A stretch of DNA of 64,000 nucleotides from Paramagnetospirillum caucaseum (GTDB lineage: Bacteria > Pseudomonadota > Alphaproteobacteria > Rhodospirillales > Magnetospirillaceae): positions 115,961 through 179,960 of the forward strand of contig NZ_AONQ01000002.1 in assembly GCF_000342045.1 (NCBI RefSeq), read 5' to 3'. Below, piece after piece: positions 37,610 through 45,107 of the stretch. The notes below the pieces were generated by a model. That model saw nothing but the letters and a program-made list of their open reading frames with translations. It was not told the origin of the DNA and ran no database searches. Numbering within the stretch: position 1 is the first letter of the stretch; every line of letters starts with the position of its first letter. Made by a program: the position numbers and the translations under genes.

Positions 37610-39289
37610 TCAGCTGAGGATCCAGGTGCTGGCCAGATACTTCCAGTTGACGAAGTAGTAGAGCACAAACATCGTCAGGAAGAGCAGCGCCAGGGCGAAG
37701 GTGCCCGGAACGGCCACGTGCTCGGCATTGCCGTACGAAGCCACCGGCGAGGGAGCCGGAGCCGGAGCGGCCGAGTGGACCACCGGCTTGCCGAACAGCA
37801 CCGAACCGACGATGACCAGGACGAACAGAGCGCCGCCGATCACCGCGATCACCGCCGACACGCCCACGATGCCCATCATAAGGAAGGCAGCGGGAGCGTG
37901 AGCGAAGGCGTGCGGAGCGTCCGAGAAGGCCATGTCCCAGTGACGGCGGGACACGCCCAGGGTGCCGGCACCCATCATGAACAGCGAGAACACGCCCATG
38001 CCCAGGCCGAACAGGTACGGCTGGAGCTTGGCCAGGCCCGGCATGACCAGTTCACGACGGAACAGGACCGGGACCAGGAAGTACGTGATCGCCATGAACG
38101 CCAGCGTCGTACCGGCCGCCACGGTCGCGTGGAAGTGGCCGGGAACGTAGATGGTGTTGTGGATCATGATGTTGATCTGTTCCACGCCCATGGTGACACC
38201 GGAGATGCCGCCGAGGAAGCCGAACAGGATCAGGGACAGGAACATGCCGGAGAACACCGGATTGCCCCAGGGGGCCTTACGCAGCCATTCGAACATGCCG
38301 TTGTTGAAACCGCGACGGCGCTGGGCCGCCTCGATGCAACCCGGAACGGTCAGGCCGTGGATCATCGAACCCAGCACGGCGAGGTACATGCCGTACGAGG
38401 TGTTGAAGATCTTGTAGGCGGAGGACAGACCGGGCTCGACCAGAAGATGGTGGGCCGAGGCGATCTGCAGGAAGAAGATGTAGGTCAGGTAGGCACAGCG
38501 GCTGACCTTCTCGGACAGCGGCTTGGCGCCGAACAGGATCGCGGCGATGGCGTACCACACGGCAATGTGGGCGGCCACGTTGATCTGCTGCGACGAGTGA
38601 CCCATGCCCCACCACACGACCTTGTACATCAGCGGGTCGATGTGGCTGATCAGCCCGATCGACCACAGGAAGGTCGGGATCAGGATGATGGCGCCGGACG
38701 CGATGGTGTAGATGGCGATGATGCAGGCCACCAGCGCACCGAAGGTGACCAGCGGGATCGACCCTTCATAGGTCTTCTCGGCCTTGGCGACGACCAGGGT
38801 GCCGAGGAAGATGAAGCAGGCGATCAGGGCACCCACGGCGAACAGGATCAGACCCACGTAGAACAGCGGATCGGCCTGCATCGGCACGTAGGAGGTCATC
38901 ATCACGCTGGAATTGCCCTCGAGGACCTTCCAGTTGGTGATGGCGGCGCCCAGAACCATCAGAGCGTACGAAACCCAGCCCATCTTGGGCGTAGCGATGC
39001 GGGTCTGCAGCAGGATGGACGAGGCGAAGTACATCAGGGCAACTTCGAAGAAGATGCACCAGACGATCAGGATGTCGATACCGTGCGCGGTCAGCGCCAG
39101 GTAGAACAGGTCGGCCGGCAGCAGGTGCACGGTCGGCCAGCGGGTCAAAGCGACGAGAAGGCCGAACAGACCTCCGACGGCCAGCACCACGATGGCGGTG
39201 ACCGCGTTGATCTTGATCAGCTTCTCTGCTTCGTCATGGATCTTCAGACCCGTGAAGCCGCAGGTTCTGAATACGGGCTTGGCAACCAT
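37610..39289 (-). CDS. Heme-copper reductase subunit I lacking the HPxxY tyrosine (eNOR-like candidate)
   Basis: A 559-residue polytopic protein with about 13-14 TM segments. All metal ligands are present: heme His69 (LTAHGIDILIVW), His231 (GMGHSSQQINV), the HH pair 280-281 (SAHHLLVEPG) and His385/His387 (PGHFHATVAAG). The oxygen-reductase motif HPxxY is replaced by HSSQQ, so Gln235 stands where the crosslinked tyrosine should be. From memory, NO reductases of the heme-copper superfamily lack this tyrosine, and one CuA-bearing family (called eNOR) has Gln there. Most annotation pipelines would call it cytochrome c oxidase subunit I. It follows subunit II by 16 bp. Confidence 0.85.
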   Translation of the reverse strand: MVAKPVFRTCGFTGLKIHDEAEKLIKINAVTAIVVLAVGGLFGLLVALTRWPTVHLLPADLFYLALTAHGIDILIVWCIFFEVALMYFASSILLQTRIATPKMGWVSYALMVLGAAITNWKVLEGNSSVMMTSYVPMQADPLFYVGLILFAVGALIACFIFLGTLVVAKAEKTYEGSIPLVTFGALVACIIAIYTIASGAIILIPTFLWSIGLISHIDPLMYKVVWWGMGHSSQQINVAAHIAVWYAIAAILFGAKPLSEKVSRCAYLTYIFFLQIASAHHLLVEPGLSSAYKIFNTSYGMYLAVLGSMIHGLTVPGCIEAAQRRRGFNNGMFEWLRKAPWGNPVFSGMFLSLILFGFLGGISGVTMGVEQINIMIHNTIYVPGHFHATVAAGTTLAFMAITYFLVPVLFRRELVMPGLAKLQPYLFGLGMGVFSLFMMGAGTLGVSRRHWDMAFSDAPHAFAHAPAAFLMMGIVGVSAVIAVIGGALFVLVIVGSVLFGKPVVHSAAPAPAPSPVASYGNAEHVAVPGTFALALLFLTMFVLYYFVNWKYLASTWILS

Positions 39290-39305
39290 TTGCGCTCCCC
39301 CTCGA

Positions 39306-39851
39306 TTACTTGCCCGCCACGACTCGGATTTTTCCGAGCATGGTGTGGTGGCCGATACCGCAATATTCGTTGCAGATGATGCCGAAATCGCCGGCGTCGG
39401 TCGGGGTGATGGTCACCACCTCGTCGATGCCGGGATGGACCTGCAGATTGATATTGGCGGGCTGCACGGAGAAACCATGCTGCCAGTCAATGGACGAGAG
39501 GTGCAGGCGGTAGGACTTGCCCTTCTCGAGTTCGAGAACCGGGTACCATTCCCACAGACGGGCCAGCAGGTACACGTCCGAACCGGCCGGCGGGCGAACC
39601 ACCGGGGTCTTGGCGTGGCCTTCTTCGCCCACCTTGTACTTCTCGACGAAAGCGTCCACGCGGGCCTGATACACATCCGGCTGGATGCGATAGGCTTCGT
39701 TGGACATGTTCTGGGTACCCTTGAGGTGCCAGAGCGGCATCATGGCGAACATGATGAGCGCCCAGGTCAGGGCGATGAGCACCCAGATGACCTCGGTCTT
39801 CTCGACGGGCTCATTGTACCAGACTTTTTGCTCCGGAGGAGTAATAGACAT
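39306..39851 (-). CDS. CuA-containing subunit II of the main heme-copper reductase
   Basis: A 181-residue protein with one TM segment (about 20-40) and a cupredoxin domain. CuA ligands are CNEYCGIGHHTM (about 160-171) and the upstream His in DWQHGFS (about 121-127). It takes electrons from cytochrome c. It follows the 53-residue subunit gene by 15 bp, and subunit I follows by 16 bp. A similar but diverged copy lies at 31812-32297. Confidence 0.9.
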   Translation of the reverse strand: MSITPPEQKVWYNEPVEKTEVIWVLIALTWALIMFAMMPLWHLKGTQNMSNEAYRIQPDVYQARVDAFVEKYKVGEEGHAKTPVVRPPAGSDVYLLARLWEWYPVLELEKGKSYRLHLSSIDWQHGFSVQPANINLQVHPGIDEVVTITPTDAGDFGIICNEYCGIGHHTMLGKIRVVAGK

Positions 39852-39866
39852 TATATTATCCCTCCC

Positions 39867-40028
39867 TTACTTGGCTATCGGCAGCTGGGCGACTTCCATG
39901 ATCCCCCAGATCGTGTAGGAAACCGTCGGCACAACGACACCGATAAAGAGAAGCAGGAACGGATTGTCCAGGATGCGCTGCATCGCCGGAATCTGCTCCT
40001 CCTCCTTGCCTTCGATTGAATTGGACAT
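39867..40028 (-). CDS. Small single-helix subunit of the heme-copper reductase
   Basis: A 53-residue protein with an acidic N-terminus (EGKEEE) and one TM helix (about residues 24-44, PFLLLFIGVVVPTVSYTIWG). AAGGGAG precedes ATG 40028. Small helices of this kind accompany many heme-copper reductases, for example subunit IIa of ba3 oxidase. Its position as first gene of the structural operon supports that role. Confidence 0.78.
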   Translation of the reverse strand: MSNSIEGKEEEQIPAMQRILDNPFLLLFIGVVVPTVSYTIWGIMEVAQLPIAK

Positions 40029-40107
40029 CGATCGAACTCCCTTGGCATTTCCGAAAAAAACTCCGGACGACCGGACCATGAACCTCTCATTACCGAAAGT
40101 TCATCTC

Positions 40108-40143
40108 CTTGACTTTGGTAAAGTCCGGACGACTCAATCGTCT
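40108..40143 (-). promoter_or_regulatory. Candidate operator upstream of the reductase structural genes
   Basis: GACTTT-GGT-AAAGTC (40111-40125) is a perfect 6-bp inverted repeat, and GACGA-N5-TCGTC (40129-40143) is a second. The sequence TTGACTTTGGTAAA overlaps the first and matches the TTG-N8-CAA layout of FNR/NnrR-type sites except for one base in the right half. It is 80-115 bp upstream of the small-subunit start, a suitable place for such control. Confidence 0.4.
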
Positions 40144-40192
40144 TGAATTTCTACATTTTTCACGGGAATATTCCGGCCGGCAGGACCGGGAA

Positions 40193-41257
40193 TCAGATGC
40201 GCCGGCGCAGGTCGTGGATGGCCCACAGGCACAGGGTGAGCAACGCCATGGCCCCCATCTGATGGGCGGAGGCCAGCCACACCGGCACCACCAGGATCAG
40301 GGTGCCGACGCCGAGCGCCACCTGAATCAGGGCCATGACCGCCACCGCGTGGACGGCGGCGGGAGTCTGGGCGCCCAGGCGGGCGCGGACCCGGAACCAC
40401 CCGACCAGCGCCACCACGATGGTGATCTCGGCCAGGGTGCGGTGACCGAACTGGACGGTCTTGATGTCCTCGAACAGGCTGTGGAAGCCGTCGGGAACCA
40501 GATCGCCGGGAATGAGGGCGCCGTCCATCAGCGGCCAGGTATTGTAGATCAGCCCGGCCTTGAGCCCGGCCACCAGCCCGCCGAACAGCAGGGTCGCCAC
40601 CACCAGGAGGGTGAGGCCCGTCAGCCAGCCCAGGGCGCGGCCGGCCTCGCCATGCAGGCGGCGGGGGGCGGAACCGTGGTCGGCCAGGATGTCGAGCGCC
40701 AGCCAGAACATCCAGCCATGGATCAGGAAGGCCAGGGCCAGATGGGCGGTCAGGCGGTAATGGGAGACGGCGGGGTTGTCCACCAGGCCGCTCTTGACCA
40801 TGAACCAGCCCATGCCGCCCTGGGCGGCGCCCAGCAGGAACACGCCGATCAGGCGGGGAATCATCGCCCGTCCGAGACGGCCCGAGACGGCCAGCCACAG
40901 GAAAGGCACGAAGAAGACGATGCCGATCAGCCGCCCCCACACCCGGTGGATGTATTCCAGCCAGAAGATGCCCTTGAAATCCGCCAGGCTCATGCCGGCG
41001 TTGACCTTGAGGTATTCGGGGGTCTGCCTGTACTTCTCGAAGAACAGCTGCCAGTCGGCCTCGTTGAGGGGGGGAATGATGCCGCGGATAGGCTCCCATT
41101 CCACCATGGACAGGCCGGAATGGGTCAGGCGGGTCAGACCGCCCAGCAGCACCATCACCGCCACCATGAAGCAGCAGACCAGCAGCCAGACGGCCACGTC
41201 GCGATGAGCGCCGTTGGCGAGGTCCGTACGACCGAAGGATCGCGACATGGCGGTCAT
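40193..41257 (-). CDS. ctaA: Heme A synthase (type 2, COX15-like)
   Basis: This membrane enzyme oxidises heme O to heme A. The 354-residue product has eight TM segments. Family motifs are GGLTRLTHSGLSMVEW (about 37-52), YIHRVWGRLIG (conserved His, about 102-112), LTAHLALAF and FGHRTLAEI (conserved His). ATG 41257 follows AAGGGGATAGGA. It lies 17 bp behind tlpA and 164 bp ahead of the structural reductase genes. Confidence 0.95.
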   Translation of the reverse strand: MTAMSRSFGRTDLANGAHRDVAVWLLVCCFMVAVMVLLGGLTRLTHSGLSMVEWEPIRGIIPPLNEADWQLFFEKYRQTPEYLKVNAGMSLADFKGIFWLEYIHRVWGRLIGIVFFVPFLWLAVSGRLGRAMIPRLIGVFLLGAAQGGMGWFMVKSGLVDNPAVSHYRLTAHLALAFLIHGWMFWLALDILADHGSAPRRLHGEAGRALGWLTGLTLLVVATLLFGGLVAGLKAGLIYNTWPLMDGALIPGDLVPDGFHSLFEDIKTVQFGHRTLAEITIVVALVGWFRVRARLGAQTPAAVHAVAVMALIQVALGVGTLILVVPVWLASAHQMGAMALLTLCLWAIHDLRRRI

Positions 41258-41274
41258 TCCTATCCCCTTGAAGC

Positions 41275-41856
41275 TCAGCGGGCCAAGACAGGCGACGACG
41301 GAAGTTTCAGCAGTTCGACGACCACGTCCACCACGCCCGGCTGCGACCAGTCGGCCTCGCCTTCCATGCGGGCCGCCTCTTCCCCCTTGGGGTTGACCAG
41401 CAGGGCGGTGGGCATGCCGCGCACCTTGAACGCCTTGGCCACCGAACCGTCGGGATCGAGAATCACCGGCATGTCCTTGATGCCGTTGTCGTCCAGGAAC
41501 TTCTGCGCCACCGGGGCGCCTTCCTTGTCGACGTTGACGGTCAGCACCTGGATGCCGACCGCCTCGGCCATGGGCTTGAACTTGGCGAACAGCGGCAGTT
41601 CGCGCACGCAGGGAATGCACCAGGTGGCCCAGAAATTGATCACGGTGGGCTTGGTGATGCGCTCGCGGAACGGCTTGGTCACTCCGGCCATATCGGTGGT
41701 CATGGGATTTTCCAGCGGAATGGCATAGTCCGGCCGGCGCATGGATTCCTTCACCAGAATGGGAGTGGGCTGCGGGCGGCGGATCTGGATCGCCGTTCCG
41801 GCCACCATGGCGAGGATCAGCGACAGGGCCACCAGGATGAGAATGCGGTCGGACAT
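41275..41856 (-). CDS. TlpA/DsbE-type membrane-anchored thioredoxin
   Basis: A 193-residue thiol-disulfide oxidoreductase with an N-terminal TM anchor (about 5-25) and a thioredoxin domain. The active site is WCIPC in NFWATWCIPCVRELPLF (about 73-89), and the cis-Pro segment is RGMPTALLVNP. Such proteins keep apo-cytochrome or CuA cysteines reduced. The location at the head of the reductase-assembly genes fits CuA maturation together with the SCO protein. Confidence 0.9.
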   Translation of the reverse strand: MSDRILILVALSLILAMVAGTAIQIRRPQPTPILVKESMRRPDYAIPLENPMTTDMAGVTKPFRERITKPTVINFWATWCIPCVRELPLFAKFKPMAEAVGIQVLTVNVDKEGAPVAQKFLDDNGIKDMPVILDPDGSVAKAFKVRGMPTALLVNPKGEEAARMEGEADWSQPGVVDVVVELLKLPSSPVLAR

Positions 41857-41941
41857 GGTTTACCTTCCAAAATACGGCCCGGAGTAGACCACGGGGACCG
41901 TGGGAATGAACTTGCTTTTGGTCAAGCCCCCTTCCCCGGCC

Positions 41942-43519
41942 CTAATCCACCAGGATGGGATCGGGAATGGTGGCCACCGCCCCGCGGCGATAGGCCATCT
42001 GGGCGGGCGCGGCCAGGGCGGCCAGCGAATTGTCCTCGTCGGAGAGCGGCTTGACCCCCGCCACCAGCGGCGCGGTAGCATCGATGATCCGCAGGGATTC
42101 GAGCGAGGCGGCCATCCGGACCGCCATGTGGGGGGAAACGATCCCCGGCCCGATCCACAGGTCGGCCAGGGCGTCGAGGCGGCCGGGCTGGCGGGCGGCG
42201 AACAGGAAGCCGTTGGTGATGGACCGGGACGGCGGGCGGTCCTGCTCGACGAAGGCCACCCGGCCGAACACCGCGGCCAGGGTGGCGAGGATGGCGCGGG
42301 TGGGCTCCATGTGCCCGGCGTCGAGGAAGCTGTTGATGGCCACCACGCCCTCTTCCGCCAGACAGCCCCGCACGTCGGCGAAGAATTCGCGGGTCAGCAG
42401 GTGTTCGGGGATGCCGTCGCCCGAGAACAGATCGACGAAGACGATGTCGTGGTCGGGGGCGCAGCCGCGCACCTGGGTGCGGGCGTCGGCGAAGACCAGG
42501 GTGGTGGCCGGGCCGGGGCGATAGCCGAAATGATCCCGCGCCGCATCAAAGGCGCGGCGGTTGATCTCCACCACCTCCACCGCCGCTCCCCTTGCCTCGA
42601 AGGCGGCGGGAATCACCCCGGCGCCCAGGCCGAGGACCAGCACCTTGCGCGGCGCGGGCACCAGATGGGCGGCGCCGGCCTCGAGGAAATGGGTGAATTG
42701 CAGGGCCGGCCGGCCCTGGGCGTCGAAGCCGTTCTGGGCCAGCCCGTCGTTGAACAGGATGCGCAGCATCCCGGCGCCCTCGCCCACCTCCACCACCTTG
42801 AGCACCCCGAAGGCCGAGGGATAGACGGCGATGGTGGTCCAGGCCCGGTCCTCGCCGTCGCGGGCGGTGCGCCCGCTTCGCCCGGCGGGATCGATCAGCC
42901 CGAGGGCCAGGGCGGCGGCCAGCCCGGCCAGGGCCACGGCCAGGACAATTCCCCGCCGTCCGCCCAGGGCGGCCAGCAGGCACAGCGTGGCGGCGATCAC
43001 CAGGATGGAATGGCGGCCGGAAAGATAGGGGATCAGACCGAAGGCGGCGACCAGCACCCCGGCCACCGAGCCCATGGTGCTGATGAAGAACACCCAGCCC
43101 GCCCCGGAATCGGCCGCGCCGTGCAGGGGACGCTCCAGGGCCACCAGCAGCGGATTGAGCGCCGACAGCAGGATCAGGGGCACGGCCAGCAGCAGCACCG
43201 AGGCGAGGAACGCCCCGCCCACCAGATTCAGCTGGGCCAGCGGGCCGAGGCTGACGGGATAGAGCAGGACGGCGGCCACCAGCCAGGCGCCCGACAGCGC
43301 CGGACTGAGGTAATAGGCGGCGCGGATCGCCTCGGCGGAGCGGCCCCGGCAGAAGACGCCGCCGTAATAGTAACCCAGCGCCAGACACAGCAGGGTGACC
43401 GACAGGATGCCGGTCCAGATCAGCAGGCTGACCCCGAAGAACGGCGTCATCACCCGGGACGCGATCAGTTGCAGGCAGAGAATCGCCGCCCCCGTGATCA
43501 CGATGGTCGCCCGCGCCAT
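41942..43519 (-). CDS. Membrane-embedded spermidine-synthase-like methyltransferase-fold protein
   Basis: A 525-residue fusion. Residues about 1-220 form seven to eight TM helices. About 235-500 is a Rossmann domain of the polyamine synthase class with VLGLGAGVIPAAFEARGA (about 311-328), VEINRRAFDAA and DIVFVDLFSGDGIPEHL (about 370-386). The catalytic Asp position of true spermidine synthases is occupied in VDLFSGDG, but the usual YDVI context differs, so substrate assignment to polyamines is uncertain. ATG 43519 follows GGAGAGA. It is divergent from the small heat-shock gene. Confidence 0.8.
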   Translation of the reverse strand: MARATIVITGAAILCLQLIASRVMTPFFGVSLLIWTGILSVTLLCLALGYYYGGVFCRGRSAEAIRAAYYLSPALSGAWLVAAVLLYPVSLGPLAQLNLVGGAFLASVLLLAVPLILLSALNPLLVALERPLHGAADSGAGWVFFISTMGSVAGVLVAAFGLIPYLSGRHSILVIAATLCLLAALGGRRGIVLAVALAGLAAALALGLIDPAGRSGRTARDGEDRAWTTIAVYPSAFGVLKVVEVGEGAGMLRILFNDGLAQNGFDAQGRPALQFTHFLEAGAAHLVPAPRKVLVLGLGAGVIPAAFEARGAAVEVVEINRRAFDAARDHFGYRPGPATTLVFADARTQVRGCAPDHDIVFVDLFSGDGIPEHLLTREFFADVRGCLAEEGVVAINSFLDAGHMEPTRAILATLAAVFGRVAFVEQDRPPSRSITNGFLFAARQPGRLDALADLWIGPGIVSPHMAVRMAASLESLRIIDATAPLVAGVKPLSDEDNSLAALAAPAQMAYRRGAVATIPDPILVD

Positions 43520-43580
43520 TCTCTCCCCTCCCCGCCATAAATCGGCGCGACTATGGCAAATCGCCGGTGAACAAACCACC

Positions 43581-43605
43581 CTTGCAGCCGCGCGAAGCCA
43601 TCCTA
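43581..43605 (+). promoter_or_regulatory. Possible RpoH (sigma-32) promoter for hsp20
   Basis: CTTGCAG (43581-43587) is followed after 10 bp by CCATCCTA (43598-43605), a fair match to the CTTG...CCATnT heat-shock pattern although the spacer is short. The expected RNA start near 43612 leaves a leader of about 85 nt, as usual for ROSE-controlled genes. Confidence 0.45.
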
Positions 43606-43619
43606 AATCAATTTCGCCG

Positions 43620-43696
43620 GATGCCTTTCGAAGGGTCCGGACCGGTCCAAAAGGACGACTTACGCGTGACATTGCTTCGCAAAGGAGGATGGAACC
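43620..43696 (+). promoter_or_regulatory. ROSE-type RNA thermometer in the hsp20 leader
   Basis: The last leader hairpin pairs TTGCT (43672-43676) with AGGAG (43683-43687), which is the Shine-Dalgarno sequence. UYGCU opposite AGGAG with one non-canonical G is the hallmark of ROSE elements in alphaproteobacterial small heat-shock genes. Upstream hairpins are CCTT-TCG-AAGG (43624-43634) and GTCC-AAAA-GGAC. Heat would melt the last stem and free the ribosome site. Confidence 0.75.
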
Positions 43697-44140
43697 ATGT
43701 TGACCTACGACTTCGCCCCCCTGCTGCGCACCGCCGTCGGCTTCGAGCGCCTGGCCCGCCAGGCCGAGGCGGCGGCCCGCTTCGACGACACCAACGGCTA
43801 TCCGCCCTACGACATCGAGGCGGCGGGGGAGGACCATTACCGCATTACCCTGGCCGTGGCCGGCTTTTCGTCCGGTGAACTGGAGATCGAAACCCAGGAC
43901 AACACCCTGACCGTCACCGGCAAGAAGGCGGAAAAGCAGGGCGAGACCACCGGCTATCTGCACAAGGGCATTGCCTCGCGCGGCTTTGCCCGCCGCTTCT
44001 CCCTGGCCGATCACGTCCGGGTGACCGGGGCCAATCTGGCCGACGGCCTTCTCACCATCGATCTGGTGCGCGAGATCCCCGAGGCCATGACCCCCCCCCC
44101 CGGATCGAGATCGCGGGCGAAGCCCCCACCAGCCTGTTGA
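43697..44140 (+). CDS. Small heat-shock protein Hsp20/IbpA type, C-terminus frameshifted
   Basis: The 147-residue product has an N-terminal region (1-35), the alpha-crystallin domain (about 36-125: YPPYDIEAAGEDHYRITLAV, VTGKKAEKQ, GFARRFSLADHV) and then departs from the family. In IbpA-like proteins the domain is followed by IPEAxKPRRIEI, which binds neighbouring subunits. Here IPEAM is followed by a C11 run (44091-44101) that throws the frame into TPPPGSRSR and a stop at 44140. With C9 or C12 the frame would read PRIEIAGEAPTS and end at 44190 with KKEAA. The site is thus either phase-variable, mutated or miscalled. AAAGGAGG precedes the ATG. Confidence 0.85.
   Translation: MLTYDFAPLLRTAVGFERLARQAEAAARFDDTNGYPPYDIEAAGEDHYRITLAVAGFSSGELEIETQDNTLTVTGKKAEKQGETTGYLHKGIASRGFARRFSLADHVRVTGANLADGLLTIDLVREIPEAMTPPPGSRSRAKPPPAC
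44091..44101 (+). repeat. C11 homopolymer in hsp20
   Basis: Eleven consecutive C bases lie exactly at the point where the Hsp20 frame leaves the family consensus. Such tracts slip during replication and are also common sequencing-error sites. Confidence 0.9.
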
Positions 44141-44202
44141 CCAAGGCCAAGAGGCTGATCGAAGGCCCCGGCAAGAAGGAAGCGGCCTGACCGCCCCCAA
44201 AA

Positions 44203-44230
44203 GGGTCGGGTGCCGGAGGGTGCCCGACCC
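44203..44230 (+). terminator. Hairpin behind hsp20
   Basis: GGGTCGGG (44203-44210) pairs with CCCGACCC (44223-44230), 12 bp behind the restored hsp20 stop. No T-run follows, so it may stabilise the RNA end or work with Rho. Confidence 0.4.
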
Positions 44231-44345
44231 GCTGTGGCGTTTCCCGGCCCGCCCCCCAGAATCACGGCCTTGTCATCAATCTTCGTCAATGCACACGCAC
44301 CTAAGACCCATGGTATAGTCGTTCAACCGGAAGGTTGGGGGACGC

Positions 44346-45107
44346 ATGGTGCATTCTGCCGGAAAGATAGGATTTGTTCTGGGGCTGGCGGCGGTCTTGC
44401 TGGCCCTGCCCGCATCCGGCCGGGCGGATGACGCGCTGCGCTTCTCAACCGGAATGATCGATCCCTGGACCAATGCGGCGGGCACCGGCTTTCACCAGGT
44501 TCTCATCCACGACGCGCTGGCCAGGCTGGGCAAGGCGGCGGAGCTGGAGGTCAATCCCGCCTCGTCGCGGGTCATCAAGCTGGCCGACGACGGCATCATC
44601 GACGGACTGGCGGGACGGGTCGGCGGGCTGGAGAAGGACTACCCAAACCTGCTCGCCGTTCCCGAACGGATGTTCGTCAACGACTTCGTGGCCTGCACCG
44701 CGCCCGGCGGCAAGCCTCCTGCCGGCTGGGCGGCGGCCGCACCGTTCTCGGTCGCCTACGTGATCGGCTGGCAGATCTTTGAACACAACCTGCCGCCGGT
44801 GCGCGAACTGACAACGGTCAAGGATTCGGTTCAATTGCTGAACCTGCTCAAGGCCGGGCGCGTCGAGCTGATCCTGCACGAGCGCTGGCAGGTCCTGTGG
44901 CTGGCCCGCGAGATGAACATCCCGCTGGTCTGCGCCGAGCCGCCGCTGGCCAGGGTTCCCATGTTCATCTACCTCAACCGCCGCCATGCCGGCATGGCTC
45001 CGGCGCTCGGGGACGTGTTGCGCCGGATGAAATCCGACGGCTCCTACGAAGCCATCGCCCGCCGGGTATTCGGCGGCCTCGGCGCCTCGGTGACGGAGGT
45101 GAAATGA
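44346..45107 (+). CDS. Periplasmic solute-binding protein (family 3-like), sensor partner
   Basis: A 253-residue protein with a signal peptide (about 1-27, ending SGRADD). The rest has the bilobal amino-acid-binding-protein pattern: ALRFSTGMIDPWTN at the start of lobe I, SVAYVIGWQIFEH at the hinge, and MPxF-like VPMFIYLNRRHA with a final helix VLRRMKSDGSYEAIARRVF typical of SBP_bac_3. No ABC transporter genes are near. The last codons overlap the start of the histidine kinase by 4 bp, so it probably reports ligand to that kinase. GGGGG precedes ATG 44346. Confidence 0.8.
   Translation: MVHSAGKIGFVLGLAAVLLALPASGRADDALRFSTGMIDPWTNAAGTGFHQVLIHDALARLGKAAELEVNPASSRVIKLADDGIIDGLAGRVGGLEKDYPNLLAVPERMFVNDFVACTAPGGKPPAGWAAAAPFSVAYVIGWQIFEHNLPPVRELTTVKDSVQLLNLLKAGRVELILHERWQVLWLAREMNIPLVCAEPPLARVPMFIYLNRRHAGMAPALGDVLRRMKSDGSYEAIARRVFGGLGASVTEVK

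Noticed and set aside
34525..37617. Long plus-strand frame of 1030 codons across four genes
   Set aside because: It is antisense to the cytochrome b fusion, sco and ctaB, all with clear motifs. Its product is a His/Gln/Gly-rich shadow.
37610..39289. Plain annotation as cytochrome c oxidase (aa3) subunit I
   Set aside because: The HPxxY tyrosine is absent (HSSQQ), so an ordinary oxygen-reductase label is not supported by the residues.
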